Shown here in pieces: positions 26,922 through 35,448 of a stretch of DNA of 64,000 nt (its first letter is position 1; each line of letters begins with the position of its first letter). This stretch comes from Rhodocyclales bacterium (GTDB taxonomy: Bacteria; Pseudomonadota; Gammaproteobacteria; Burkholderiales; Rhodocyclaceae), in contig JACPEH010000023.1 in the NCBI GenBank assembly GCA_016183655.1, forward strand, positions 1-64,000. The letters run 5' to 3'. Below the pieces are notes generated by a model, which was given only the letters and a program-made list of their open reading frames with translations, was not told the origin of the DNA and made no database searches. Position numbers and translations under genes: made by a program.

Positions 26922-27749
26922 TTACTTGAACCAGTTGAAGAGTTTGTCCCACCAGCTCGTGGCGGCGGGAAACTCGCGCAAGACCTTGACCAGGATCACC
27001 GACACATTGTCGCGCCCGCCGTTGTCGTTTGCCATCTGGATCAATTGCGTCGCCGCCAGTTCCAGATTCGCGCCGAGCGCCTGCAGCGTCAGCGCGATCT
27101 CCTCGTCCTCGACCATGTCGTTGAGGCCGTCGGAGCACAGCAGGTAGATATCGCCCGGCAGCACCTCGTGGTCGTGGATTTCGGTCTCCACCTGCGGATC
27201 GACGCCGAGCGCGCGCGTCACCAGGTTCTTGTTCTGCGAATGCCGGGCTTCCTCGGCCGTGATCATCCCCGCGTCGATCTGCTCCTGCAGCAGCGAATGG
27301 TCGCGGGTCAGCTGCGCGAAGGCTTCGCCGCGCAGCCGGTAGAGCCGCGAGTCGCCGATATGCGCTGCGGTCAGCCGGTCGTCGTGAAAGAGCGCCAGCA
27401 CCAGCGTCGTTCCCATGCCGGCATACTGCGGCTGGCTGGCCGCCGCATTGAAGATCGCCGCATTGGTGTGGGCCACGCGTTCCAGGATCGCGGCCTGCGC
27501 GTAGGAACGGCCGTCCGCCTCCGGAGTGTCGGGCGCACGCGCGGCGAAGGCGGCTTCCAGCTCGGTCGACAACACCGTCGTCGCCATGCCGCTGGCGACC
27601 TCGCCGGCGTTGTAGCCGCCCATCCCGTCGGCGAGGATGACCAGGCCGCGGTGCGGGTTGCCGAAGACCGAATCCTCGTTGTGCGAGCGAACCATGCCGG
27701 GATCGGTCTTGGCGACGATCTCGATCGATTCGGAGAGACTTTTGCCCAC
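26922..27749 (-). CDS. PP2C-family Ser/Thr protein phosphatase
   Basis: The protein has 275 residues. The metal-binding motifs are RSHNEDSVF, ILADGMGGYNAGEVAS, HIGDSRLYRLRG, YLLCSDGLNDMV and GGRDNVSVILV, so all core aspartates of bacterial PP2C enzymes are kept and the enzyme should be active. The last residues (WWDKLFNWFK) form an amphipathic, possibly membrane-touching tail. GTG 27749 was chosen for its AGGAG six bases upstream; the ATG-type extension to 27818 would run into the kinase gene. It sits 8 bases after the kinase gene and presumably reverses that kinase's phosphorylation, as in other PknB/PstP-type pairs. Confidence 0.93.
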   Translation of the reverse strand: MGKSLSESIEIVAKTDPGMVRSHNEDSVFGNPHRGLVILADGMGGYNAGEVASGMATTVLSTELEAAFAARAPDTPEADGRSYAQAAILERVAHTNAAIFNAAASQPQYAGMGTTLVLALFHDDRLTAAHIGDSRLYRLRGEAFAQLTRDHSLLQEQIDAGMITAEEARHSQNKNLVTRALGVDPQVETEIHDHEVLPGDIYLLCSDGLNDMVEDEEIALTLQALGANLELAATQLIQMANDNGGRDNVSVILVKVLREFPAATSWWDKLFNWFK

Positions 27750-27757
27750 GCTGGCTC

Positions 27758-30325
27758 CTAGAGATTGATATCGACGCCCGGCGCGGCGGCAGCAGCCACG
27801 GGCCGGGCATTCATGCATTCACGCAAATCCCGCGCCATCTCGTCGCCGCTCTGGTAGCGCTGTTCGATGTTCTTGGCCAGCGCCTTGTCGATCACCGCCA
27901 CCAGGCAGGCCGGCAGGTCGGGGCGCTCGGCGCGGATGTCGGCCGGCGGCTCGTTGGCGATCTTGAACATCAGTTGCGCCATCGACTCGCCGGCGAACGG
28001 CAGCTTGCCGCAGCACATCTGGTAGAGCATCACGCCGAGCGAGAAGAGGTCGGAACGGCCGTCGATCTTCTTGCCGGCGAGCTGCTCCGGCGACATGTAG
28101 CTGGGCGTGCCGAGCACCATGCCGGTCTTCGTCCTCGACGAATCGGTGATGCGCGCGATGCCGAAATCGGTGACCTTGACCTGGTCGCCGTCGGCCTCGT
28201 ACATGATGTTCGCCGGCTTCACGTCGCGGTGCACGACGTTGTTGCGATGCGCATAGGCCAGCGCCTCGGCGACGCGGGCGACGATGCTGGCCACCTGCGG
28301 CAGCGGCAGCAGGCCGCCGGCCTTGGTCTGCGGCACCAGGTCCTTGCCCTTGAGGAATTCCATGGCGATGTAGGCGAGGTCGTGCTCCTCGCCGGCATCG
28401 AAGATGGTGACGATGTTGGGATGATTGAGGCGCCCCGCCGTCTCCGCCTCGCGGAAGAAGCGCGCCTTGACGTCGACCAGCTCGTCCTCGTCGAACTCCT
28501 GCGACAGCGCCATCGTCTTGATCGCCACGACGCGGTTGATCTTCGGGTCGCGGCCGAGATAGACGACCCCCATCGCCCCCTTGCCCAGCTCCTTCTCGAC
28601 CTGGTAACGGCCGAGCATCGGCTTCTCGACCTGGACGCCGTCCGGGCCGCCTTCCAGGATCATCGTGCTGGCGTTGGTCCGCCCGCCGCTGCCGCCGAGC
28701 ATCACCGTTTCCGACATCTGCTTGGCGCGCGCGATGCGCTGCGGCAGGTCGCGGAAGTCGAGGCGGTACTCGGCCATGTAGCGGAACACCGCCTCGGCCT
28801 TGTTGAACTGCCGCTTGCGCTCGAAATCCAGCGCCAGGTTGTAGAGGTTCTCCAGCAGCGCATCGTCCAGCGGGCACTTGCGGAACTTGTCGAAGGCCAT
28901 GTCGAGCTGGCCTTGCCCCTGGAAGGCGAGGCCGAGCATGCGGTTGGACTCGGCCGACTCGGCTTCCGATTTCTCCTTGCCGCGCTCGGTGACGAGGAAG
29001 CGCTTGGTGGTCAGCAGCAGGTGGCCGACGATCAGCAGCATCGCCGCCGCCATCAGCTGGATCCACATGCCGGCGCCGACCATCAGGCCGAAGTGGGCAC
29101 CAACCAGCGCGACCAGCAGCGCGGCCGTGGCCAGCGCGCCGATGCCGGCGGAGAAGCGCGGCAGCAGCACGATCAGGTAGAGGGCGACGAGCAGGAAGGC
29201 GCCGAGCGAGGCATAGCCCGCCCACGGCGGCGTCACGAAGAAGTGCTCCTGCAGGATCGACGACACCGAATGCGCCAGCGTCAGCACCGGCTCCATCGCC
29301 GGCGACACCGGCGTCACCTGCGGCGCGCCGACGCCGCCGGCGGTGGCGCCGATGAGGACGATCCTGCCCTGGTACTTGCTCGCCGGGATCTTGCCGGTGA
29401 GCACGTCGTAGAAGGAATCCACCGGGAAGGCCGGCCTGTCGCCGCGGTCCTTGTAGAAGAAGGTGTTCATCTGCGTCATGCCGTCGGTCGGGATGCGCAG
29501 CTTGCCCAACCGCACCTCCTCGCCGAGGCTGGCCTTGATGTCGGCGGGGCCGAGGTTGAGGCTCTTCGCCGCAACCAGCAGCGACAGCGACGGGAAATAG
29601 AGGTCGTAGTAGCGCACCACCAGCGGCTCGGCGCGGATGCCGCCGTCGACGTCGGCATTGGCGTTGAGGTGGCCGATGGCGACCGCCCGCGCCCCGAGCG
29701 ACTCGATCGGGTACTGCACCGACGCGGTCGGCAGCGCATCGCCGCCGGCCTCGCCGACCTGCGGCAGCCGGTTCCTGGCGACGTATTCCGGCAGCGGCTT
29801 GTCCGGGCGGCCCTTCGGATCGCCGAGGCGGAACAGCATCGGCATCACCACCAAATTGGCGCGCTCCAGGCTCTCGGCAAGGCTGCGGTCGTTGTTCAGG
29901 CGCACCTCGGCTTCCTTGAGCAGCGCCCCCATCTCGGCAATCTGCGGCGACTCGATGCCGGCGGCGACGACCTGCTCATGCAGGCCGGCGAGCTTGGTCA
30001 CATAGCCGTAGCCGGCGTCGATCTGCGGTTCGAAGAAGAGCGCGGTATTGGCGACCACCTTCGCCTGGGCGCCGGCCAGCAGATCGGTCATCTTCGCGTG
30101 CAGGTCGCGCGGCCAGGGCCAGCGGCCGAGGTTGGCGATCGAGGCGTCGTCGATGGCGATCACCGCGATGCGCGACAGCGGCTCACGCGACGAGGACTGC
30201 ACGCCCCAGTCGTAGGCCTTGCGCTCGATGCTCTGGATGGCGTCGACATTGGCCAGCGCGAGCATGGCCAGCGAAACGACCAGCCCGAGAAACCAGTCCG
30301 ACTTCCAGAAACCGGTCTTGCGCAT
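27758..30325 (-). CDS. CHASE2 - Hanks-type Ser/Thr protein kinase
   Basis: The protein has 855 residues. A first membrane helix is at about 10-28, then a CHASE2 domain of about 40-345 (IAVIAIDDASIANLGRWPWPRD, in pieces), three membrane helices at about 355-430, a TPR-like stretch at about 445-525, and a kinase domain at about 565-830. The kinase has LGKGAMGVVYLG, the lysine in VVAIKTM, catalytic VVHRDVKPANIMY, DFGIA and GTPSYMSPEQL, all intact. Sensor outside and kinase inside is the reverse order of PASTA kinases. ATG 30325 is preferred to 30337 because GGAGG lies six bases upstream of it. It heads the eight-gene operon. Confidence 0.94.
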   Translation of the reverse strand: MRKTGFWKSDWFLGLVVSLAMLALANVDAIQSIERKAYDWGVQSSSREPLSRIAVIAIDDASIANLGRWPWPRDLHAKMTDLLAGAQAKVVANTALFFEPQIDAGYGYVTKLAGLHEQVVAAGIESPQIAEMGALLKEAEVRLNNDRSLAESLERANLVVMPMLFRLGDPKGRPDKPLPEYVARNRLPQVGEAGGDALPTASVQYPIESLGARAVAIGHLNANADVDGGIRAEPLVVRYYDLYFPSLSLLVAAKSLNLGPADIKASLGEEVRLGKLRIPTDGMTQMNTFFYKDRGDRPAFPVDSFYDVLTGKIPASKYQGRIVLIGATAGGVGAPQVTPVSPAMEPVLTLAHSVSSILQEHFFVTPPWAGYASLGAFLLVALYLIVLLPRFSAGIGALATAALLVALVGAHFGLMVGAGMWIQLMAAAMLLIVGHLLLTTKRFLVTERGKEKSEAESAESNRMLGLAFQGQGQLDMAFDKFRKCPLDDALLENLYNLALDFERKRQFNKAEAVFRYMAEYRLDFRDLPQRIARAKQMSETVMLGGSGGRTNASTMILEGGPDGVQVEKPMLGRYQVEKELGKGAMGVVYLGRDPKINRVVAIKTMALSQEFDEDELVDVKARFFREAETAGRLNHPNIVTIFDAGEEHDLAYIAMEFLKGKDLVPQTKAGGLLPLPQVASIVARVAEALAYAHRNNVVHRDVKPANIMYEADGDQVKVTDFGIARITDSSRTKTGMVLGTPSYMSPEQLAGKKIDGRSDLFSLGVMLYQMCCGKLPFAGESMAQLMFKIANEPPADIRAERPDLPACLVAVIDKALAKNIEQRYQSGDEMARDLRECMNARPVAAAAAPGVDINL

Positions 30326-30381
30326 GCCTGCCTCCATCGAACGGCTGGACGCCGTCTTGTCTTCGTTGTTAGCCGTCAGCC

Positions 30382-30401
30382 CCCGCTCCGGGCGGAGCGG
30401 G
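30382..30401 (-). other. Hairpin in the leader of the kinase operon
   Basis: CCCGCTCC and GGAGCGGG form a perfect 8-base-pair stem with a 4-base loop, 57 bases upstream of the kinase start. It lies in the 236-base gap between terC and the kinase gene, which run in the same direction. It lacks a U-tract on the reverse strand, so it is better read as leader structure or part of an operator than as a strong terminator. Confidence 0.35.
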
Positions 30402-30561
30402 CCGCGAGGCTTTGTATGCGGCCGACTTGCGGCGGATCCCGGGCAGCACGCGCAGCGGAATCAACCGAAAATCGGAAAAAGAAACAGTCGACTACCCGGT
30501 ATTCTTACAGTGGCGCCTGAGAACAGTCAATGTCGGCGCCATGCGGCAGGCGGGATTCCGC

Positions 30562-31254
30562 TCAATCGACGGCGACGGAGGCGGCGCGAACGCGGCGGGT
30601 TTCCACCCATTTGCCGGCCGCGACGACCAGCGAGGCGCTCAGCGCCGCGGCCACGGTGGCCGACCAGGCGGGGAAGGAAGAGACCAGCGCGACGACGGCC
30701 GGGTCGCTCCAGATCATCGTGCCGGCCACCCAGCCGAGCAGCGCGGCGCCGATGACGACGACCACCGGCCAACGCTCCATCAGGTGCAGCACGATCTGGC
30801 TCGACCAGACGATCAGCGGAATGCTCACCAGCAGCCCGAAGACGAGCAGGCCGAGGTTGCCGTGCGAGGCGCCGGCGACGGCGATCACATTGTCCAGGCT
30901 CATCACGAAGTCGGCGACGATGATCGTGCGCACCGCGCCCCACAGGTGGTCGGCGGGCGAGATGGCGTGCCCGTCGTCGTCCTCCGGCACCAGCAGCTTG
31001 ACGCCGATCCACAGCAGCAGCAGGCCGCCGGCCAGCTTCAGCCAGGGCATGTTCATCACCACCGCGGCAGCCATGGTCAGCACCACGCGCAGGCCGACGG
31101 CACCGGCGACGCCCCACAGGATACCGCGGCGGCGCTGTTCGGCCGGCAGGTTGCGGCAGGCGAGCGCGATGACGACAGCATTGTCGCCGGAGAGCACGAG
31201 GTCGATCATGATGATCTGCAGTACGGCAACCCAGAATTCGGGCGAAAGGAGCAT
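30562..31254 (-). CDS. TerC-family integral membrane protein
   Basis: The protein has 230 residues with about seven hydrophobic segments. The family hallmarks are IDLVLSGDNAVVIALACRNL near 16-35 and IVADFVMSLDNVIAVAGAS near 125, each carrying an in-membrane Asp-Asn pair. TerC-like proteins are linked to tellurite resistance, metal ion export (manganese or calcium) and help in membrane-protein metalation. ATG 31254 is used here; GTG at 31263, three codons upstream, has a GAGG at suitable distance and may be the real start. It is transcribed toward the kinase operon and away from the carbonic-anhydrase-like gene. Confidence 0.9.
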   Translation of the reverse strand: MLLSPEFWVAVLQIIMIDLVLSGDNAVVIALACRNLPAEQRRRGILWGVAGAVGLRVVLTMAAAVVMNMPWLKLAGGLLLLWIGVKLLVPEDDDGHAISPADHLWGAVRTIIVADFVMSLDNVIAVAGASHGNLGLLVFGLLVSIPLIVWSSQIVLHLMERWPVVVVIGAALLGWVAGTMIWSDPAVVALVSSFPAWSATVAAALSASLVVAAGKWVETRRVRAASVAVD

Positions 31255-31423
31255 CTCGGGCACGGCAACCTCGGGCGATGGGTGGCAACGGAAGGCGCGA
31301 ATTCTAGCGCGAAACGGCGTGCCGGCGAGTCCGGCAACGGCCCGCGGCATCGCAATTCCCCGCCCTCCGGGAACACCCCCTATAATCGCCGCCATCCCGG
31401 ACGCATCGACATCACCGCGAAAA

Positions 31424-32698
31424 ATGGAAAGACGCCGCCTCCACGCCCCCGCCGCCAGAAGCCCCTCCGGCAGCTCCGCCGCGCGCTCCCGGGCGCTGTC
31501 GACCTTATGCGCCGGCGTCGCCTTGCTGCTGCCCATTGCCTCGGCACACGCCGCCAAGTGGCTGGCGGTCGGCCCCGGCGGCAAGTCGGCGCCGCTCAAG
31601 GTCGCGGTCGACACCAGCAGCATCGATCGCGGCAGCGACGGCAAGGTCCGCGCCTGGCACCGCGAGACCTACGCGGCGCGCCGGCTGCAGGAATCGTGGG
31701 CCTTCTCCTACGCCAGCCTGACCCAGCTCAGCGAATTCCAGTGCGACAAGCGCCTGGTCGCGCCGCTGCGCCGCCTCTACCTGGCCGAGAACGGCAGCGA
31801 GCTGAAGAGCGAAGGCTTCGACGGCAAGGATGCCCTGCCGGTCGTGCCGGAAACGCCGCTCGAAGCGGTCTTCAACCATGTCTGCCGCAAGCCGGCCGCC
31901 CCGGCGACGCCGCCGGCGCCGGCCAAGCCCGCCGCCGAACTGGTCGTCGAACCTAGCAAGCCGGGCAAGCCGCGCGGCAAGGGCGACAAGGAAGAAGCGC
32001 CGCCCCCGCCGCCGAAACCGCCGGCGGCGTGGAGCCACGACGGCAAGCTCGGCCCGGCCCGCTGGAGCAAGCTGTCGGAAGACTATGCGGCGTGCGGCGA
32101 CGGCAAGCGGCAGTCGCCGATCGACATCCGCGCACCGATCCGCGCCGACCTGTCGCCGATCCGCTTCGCCTGGAAGCCGATTCCGCTTTCCATCGTCGAT
32201 ACCGGACACACCATCCAGGTGAATGCCGACGACGCCGGCAGCATCGTCGTCGACGGCGAGGAGTATCTGCTGCAGCGCTTCTGGTTCCGCCACCCCGGCG
32301 AAGAGATGGGCAACGGCAAGCGGCCGGTGATGAGCGTGCAGTTCGAACACCGCAGCAAGTCCGGGCAGGTCGCGATGCTGGCCGTGCCGCTGGTAGAGGG
32401 CAAGGAGAACCGGCTGGTGCGCACGCTGTGGAATGCGCTGCCGCTGGAGCCGGGCAAACCCGTCACCCCCGGCGGCGCGAAGATCGACCCCGGCCAGCTG
32501 ATCCCGCAGAAGCGCGAGTACAGCACCTACATCGGCTCGCTGACGACGCCGCCGTGCACCGAAGGCGTGCTCTGGCTGGTGCTGAAGCACCCGGTCAGTG
32601 TCTCCCGCGAGCAGATCGCCGACTTCGCCAAGGTGTACAAGAACAACGTGCGGCCGGTGCAGGCGACGAACGGGCGGGTGGTCAAGGAGTCGCGCTGA
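31424..32698 (+). CDS. Exported protein: adhesin-E-like domain plus carbonic anhydrase fold lacking zinc ligands
   Basis: The protein has 424 residues. A long, basic N-region leads to a hydrophobic core and AHA-AKW cleavage near residue 43. About 44-155 resemble surface-adhesin-E-type domains (AVDTSSIDRGSDGKVRAWH, ending NHVC). A Pro/Lys linker follows, and about 205-424 are an alpha-carbonic anhydrase domain: WSKLSEDYAACGDGKRQSPID, SLTTPPCTEGVLWLVL, NNVRPVQATNGRVV. In the motif that normally reads QFHFH, the aligned residues are Trp287 and Arg289, and the third ligand (M-E-x-H) is Gln306. All three zinc histidines are therefore replaced and the protein is expected to lack CO2 hydration activity, as in eukaryotic CA-related proteins. 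It is probably a periplasmic binding or structural protein. Confidence 0.85.
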   Translation: MERRRLHAPAARSPSGSSAARSRALSTLCAGVALLLPIASAHAAKWLAVGPGGKSAPLKVAVDTSSIDRGSDGKVRAWHRETYAARRLQESWAFSYASLTQLSEFQCDKRLVAPLRRLYLAENGSELKSEGFDGKDALPVVPETPLEAVFNHVCRKPAAPATPPAPAKPAAELVVEPSKPGKPRGKGDKEEAPPPPPKPPAAWSHDGKLGPARWSKLSEDYAACGDGKRQSPIDIRAPIRADLSPIRFAWKPIPLSIVDTGHTIQVNADDAGSIVVDGEEYLLQRFWFRHPGEEMGNGKRPVMSVQFEHRSKSGQVAMLAVPLVEGKENRLVRTLWNALPLEPGKPVTPGGAKIDPGQLIPQKREYSTYIGSLTTPPCTEGVLWLVLKHPVSVSREQIADFAKVYKNNVRPVQATNGRVVKESR

Positions 32699-32761
32699 GG
32701 CAGACGGTGGGGGGTGCTTGCGGCGGCTGTTTCCGGCCCGAAGCTGACAAGAAAGTGGTGC

Positions 32762-33243
32762 GCCGTTAGCGGACGTTCGAAATCTTTCTGAGCCCCAGGG
32801 TAACTGAAGTTGTTAACGATATGGCTTTCTGCACGTCGTTGCACATCATCGTATTACTTCTGCATAATCGGAAGTGCATATCCGATTTTTGAGCTCCCTC
32901 GATATGGAATTCATTGCCCTTGGACTAGCCCTAATACCGGTATGGGTTCCGCTACTTAAGCTGGCGAGCTTAAGGAATACATCCGAAATGCCGTGGAGCC
33001 GGCCTAGTCACTTTGCTTTTGCAGCGACCTTCGTTTGGACTGGTGGAGGAATTTCATACCTCTGGATTTCAAAAGTACCAAGCGGAATTCCCTACGGCAT
33101 CGTTCTGATGATCGGCTGGATTGCCTTTCTTGTTTCTATTGTGCTGGATGTGGTGTCTGGTAACGCCCCTCTGCCGCCAAAGAAAAACCTATAGGGCGTG
33201 CGCACCGTTTAATTCATTCTTTGAACGTCCGCTTCTAACTGGC
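32762..33243. repeat. Low-GC patch bounded by imperfect inverted repeats
   Basis: The left end (32762-32782), GCCGTTAGCGGACGTTCGAA plus A, matches the reverse complement of the right end (33220-33243): 20 of its 21 bases align with only a G/A change at the Cys-Gly step and two small gaps. A second pair, GGTGCGC at 32757-32763 and GCGCACC at 33200-33206, lies beside them. The enclosed DNA is clearly richer in A and T than its neighbours and holds one small membrane-protein ORF. No transposase is present, so a small non-autonomous element or gene cassette is the likeliest reading. Confidence 0.45.
32904..33194 (+). CDS. Small membrane protein, hypothetical
   Basis: The protein has 96 residues from ATG 32904 (106 if GTG 32874 is used), with three hydrophobic stretches: EFIALGLALIPVWVPLLKL, HFAFAATFVWTGGGISYLW and YGIVLMIGWIAFLVSIVL. 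It ends in a short basic tail, PPKKNL. No family was recognised. Codon use is much less GC-biased at third positions than in surrounding genes, and the ORF sits inside the inverted-repeat-bounded patch, both suggesting recent acquisition. The ribosome site is weak (GAG nine or more bases upstream). It could be a cassette-borne gene or a chance ORF. Confidence 0.45.
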   Translation: MEFIALGLALIPVWVPLLKLASLRNTSEMPWSRPSHFAFAATFVWTGGGISYLWISKVPSGIPYGIVLMIGWIAFLVSIVLDVVSGNAPLPPKKNL

Positions 33244-33284
33244 GCAAATTACCGCTAAGGGTCGTAAGCAGGCTCGAAAAAACA

Positions 33285-33313
33285 AAAAGGGCAGGCGCAA
33301 CGCCTGCCCTTTT
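33285..33313 (-). terminator. Rho-independent terminator of sucCD
   Basis: A perfect 13-base-pair stem (AAAAGGGCAGGCG / CGCCTGCCCTTTT) with a 3-base loop begins 20 bases after the sucD stop. On the reverse strand it is followed by TTTTTGTTTTTT. This is the clearest factor-independent terminator in the window. Confidence 0.92.
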
Positions 33314-33332
33314 CCATGCCGCAAGCGAAGGT

Positions 33333-34226
33333 TTACAGCATTGCCTTCAGCAGCTTGGCCATTTCCGACGGGTTGCGCGTGACCTTGAAGCCGCACTCTT
33401 CCATGATGGCGAGCTTGGCGTCGGCGGTGTCGGCGCCGCCGGAGATCAGCGCGCCGGCGTGGCCCATGCGCTTGCCGGCCGGGGCGGTGACGCCGGCGAT
33501 GAAGCCGACGATCGGCTTCTTCATGTTGGCCTTGCACCACATCGCGGCTTCGGCTTCGTCTGGGCCGCCGATTTCGCCGATCATGATGACGGCGTCGGTT
33601 TCCGGATCGTCGTTGAAGGCCTTCATGACGTCGATGTGCTTCAGGCCGTTGATCGGGTCACCACCGATGCCGACGGCGGACGACTGGCCGAGGCCCAGTT
33701 CGGTCAGCTGGCCGACGGCTTCGTAGGTCAGCGTGCCGGAACGCGAGACGACGCCGATGCGGCCCTTCTTGTGGATGTGGCCGGGCATGATGCCGATCTT
33801 GATTTCGTCCGGGGTGATCAGGCCGGGGCAGTTCGGGCCGAGCAGCAGCGTCTTCTTGCCGCCCTTGGCTTCCTTTTCCTTCATCTTGTTGCGCACCATC
33901 AGCATGTCGCGGACGGGGATGCCTTCGGTGATGCAGATGGCCAGGTCGAGGTCAGCTTCAACGGCTTCCCAGATCGCGGCGGCAGCTCCGGGGGGCGGCA
34001 CGTAGATGACGGAAACGGTGGCGCCGGTTTCCTTGGCGGCTTCCTTGACCGAACCGTAGATGGGGATGTCGAAAATCCTCTCGCCGGCCTTCTTCGGGTT
34101 CACGCCGGCGACGAAGCAGTTCTTGCCGTTGGCGTATTCCTGGCACTTTTCCGTATGGAACTGACCGGTCTTGCCGGTGATGCCCTGGGTGATGACCTTG
34201 GTGTCTTTGTTGATGAAGATGGACAT
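33333..34226 (-). CDS. sucD: Succinyl-CoA synthetase (ADP-forming), alpha subunit
   Basis: The protein has 297 residues, close to the usual 290. The CoA-binding N-terminus (VITQGITGKTGQFHT) is followed by VSVIYVPPPGAAAAIWEA, GPNCPGLITPDEIKIGIMP and GRIGVVSRSGTLTYEA. The active-site histidine, which is phosphorylated during catalysis, lies in RMGHAGALISGG. The enzyme works in the TCA cycle, interconverting succinyl-CoA and succinate with ADP/ATP. It starts 11 bases after sucC and ends before a strong terminator, so the pair is a two-gene operon. Confidence 0.98.
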   Translation of the reverse strand: MSIFINKDTKVITQGITGKTGQFHTEKCQEYANGKNCFVAGVNPKKAGERIFDIPIYGSVKEAAKETGATVSVIYVPPPGAAAAIWEAVEADLDLAICITEGIPVRDMLMVRNKMKEKEAKGGKKTLLLGPNCPGLITPDEIKIGIMPGHIHKKGRIGVVSRSGTLTYEAVGQLTELGLGQSSAVGIGGDPINGLKHIDVMKAFNDDPETDAVIMIGEIGGPDEAEAAMWCKANMKKPIVGFIAGVTAPAGKRMGHAGALISGGADTADAKLAIMEECGFKVTRNPSEMAKLLKAML

Positions 34227-34237
34227 TCAATAGCTCC

Positions 34238-35398
34238 TTACTTGACCGCAGCAACGATCTTGGTGGCGGCTTCGGCCATGGAATCGGCGGAGATGATCGG
34301 CAGACCGGAATCCTTCAGGATCTGCTTGCCGAGATCTTCGTTGGTGCCCTTCATGCGCACGACCAGCGGCACGCTGAGGTGCGTTTCGCGGGCAGCGGCG
34401 ACGACGCCGGTGGCGATCGTGTCGCAGCGCATGATGCCGCCGAAGATGTTCACCAGGATGCCCTTGACCTTCGGGTTCTTGAGCATGATCTTGAAGGCTT
34501 CGGTGACCTTCTCGGTGGTGGCGCCGCCGCCGACGTCGAGGAAGTTGGCCGGCTCGGCGCCGAACAGCTTGATCGTGTCCATCGTCGCCATGGCCAGCCC
34601 GGCACCGTTCACCAGGCAGCCGATGTTGCCGTCGAGCGAGATGTAGGCGAGGTCGAACTTGGAAGCTTCGATTTCATCGGCGTCTTCTTCGTCCAGGTCG
34701 CGCATGGCGACGATCTCTTCCTGACGGTAGAGGGCGTTGGAGTCGAAGTTGAACTTGGCGTCGAGCGCCTTGACCGTGCCGTCGCCTTCGTGGATCAGCG
34801 GGTTGATCTCGGCCAGCGAGGCGTCGGTTTCCATGTAGCAGGTGTACAGCTTCTTCAGCGTGTCGACGCACTGCGGGATCGAGGCTTCGTTCATGCCCAT
34901 GCCCTTGGCCAGCGTCAGCGCCTGCTCGTCGGTCAGGCCGACCAGCGGGTTCACGAAGACCTTGACGATCTTTTCCGGGGTCTTGTGCGCGACTTCCTCG
35001 ATGTCCATGCCGCCTTCGTACGAAGCCATCATCGCCACCGACTGCGTGGCGCGGTCGGTCAGCGCGGCGACGTAGTACTCGTGCTTGATGTCGGCGCCTT
35101 CCTCGATCAGCAGGTGACGGACCTTCTGGCCTTCCGGGCCGGTCTGGTGCGTGATCAGCTGCATGCCGAGGATCTGGCCGGCGTATTCGCGAACTTTTTC
35201 GAGCGAGGTTGCGACCTTGACGCCGCCGCCCTTGCCACGGCCACCGGCGTGAATCTGGGCCTTCACCACCCAGACCTTGCCGCCCAGGGTTTCGGCTGCC
35301 TTGACCGCGTCATCCACGGTGGTGCAGTGAATCCCGCGCGGAACCGTCACGCCGAATTTCTTCAGGATTTGCTTGCCCTGATATTCGTGAATCTTCAT
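34238..35398 (-). CDS. sucC: Succinyl-CoA synthetase (ADP-forming), beta subunit
   Basis: The protein has 386 residues, matching the family length. [17 protein letters not shown] starts the ATP-grasp domain, [19 protein letters not shown] binds nucleotide, and [18 protein letters not shown] and [13 protein letters not shown] in the C-terminal half contact the alpha subunit and substrate. The partner is SucD. ATG 35398 is the natural start, as family members begin MNIHEYQ or MKIHEYQ. No 2-oxoglutarate dehydrogenase gene is next to it in this window. Confidence 0.98.
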   Translation of the reverse strand: MKIHEYQGKQILKKFGVTVPRGIHCTTVDDAVKAAETLGGKVWVVKAQIHAGGRGKGGGVKVATSLEKVREYAGQILGMQLITHQTGPEGQKVRHLLIEEGADIKHEYYVAALTDRATQSVAMMASYEGGMDIEEVAHKTPEKIVKVFVNPLVGLTDEQALTLAKGMGMNEASIPQCVDTLKKLYTCYMETDASLAEINPLIHEGDGTVKALDAKFNFDSNALYRQEEIVAMRDLDEEDADEIEASKFDLAYISLDGNIGCLVNGAGLAMATMDTIKLFGAEPANFLDVGGGATTEKVTEAFKIMLKNPKVKGILVNIFGGIMRCDTIATGVVAAARETHLSVPLVVRMKGTNEDLGKQILKDSGLPIISADSMAEAATKIVAAVK

Positions 35399-35448
35399 GC
35401 GCTTTCCTTGCTTAGTTGAGGTTGCGAGCGATTGGGCAGGAGGGTTTC

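Noticed and set aside
26134..30325. Kinase-phosphatase-FHA set as part of a type VI secretion system
   Set aside because: No Tss genes (sheath, tube, baseplate) are nearby; the set is joined to cyclase, phosphodiesterase and PilB-type ATPase genes instead.
31424..32698. Active carbonic anhydrase
   Set aside because: All three zinc-binding histidines are replaced (Trp287, Arg289, Gln306).
32757..33243. Complete insertion sequence or integron
   Set aside because: No transposase or integrase, no target duplication seen, and the ends do not form a full attC pair; kept only as a candidate element.
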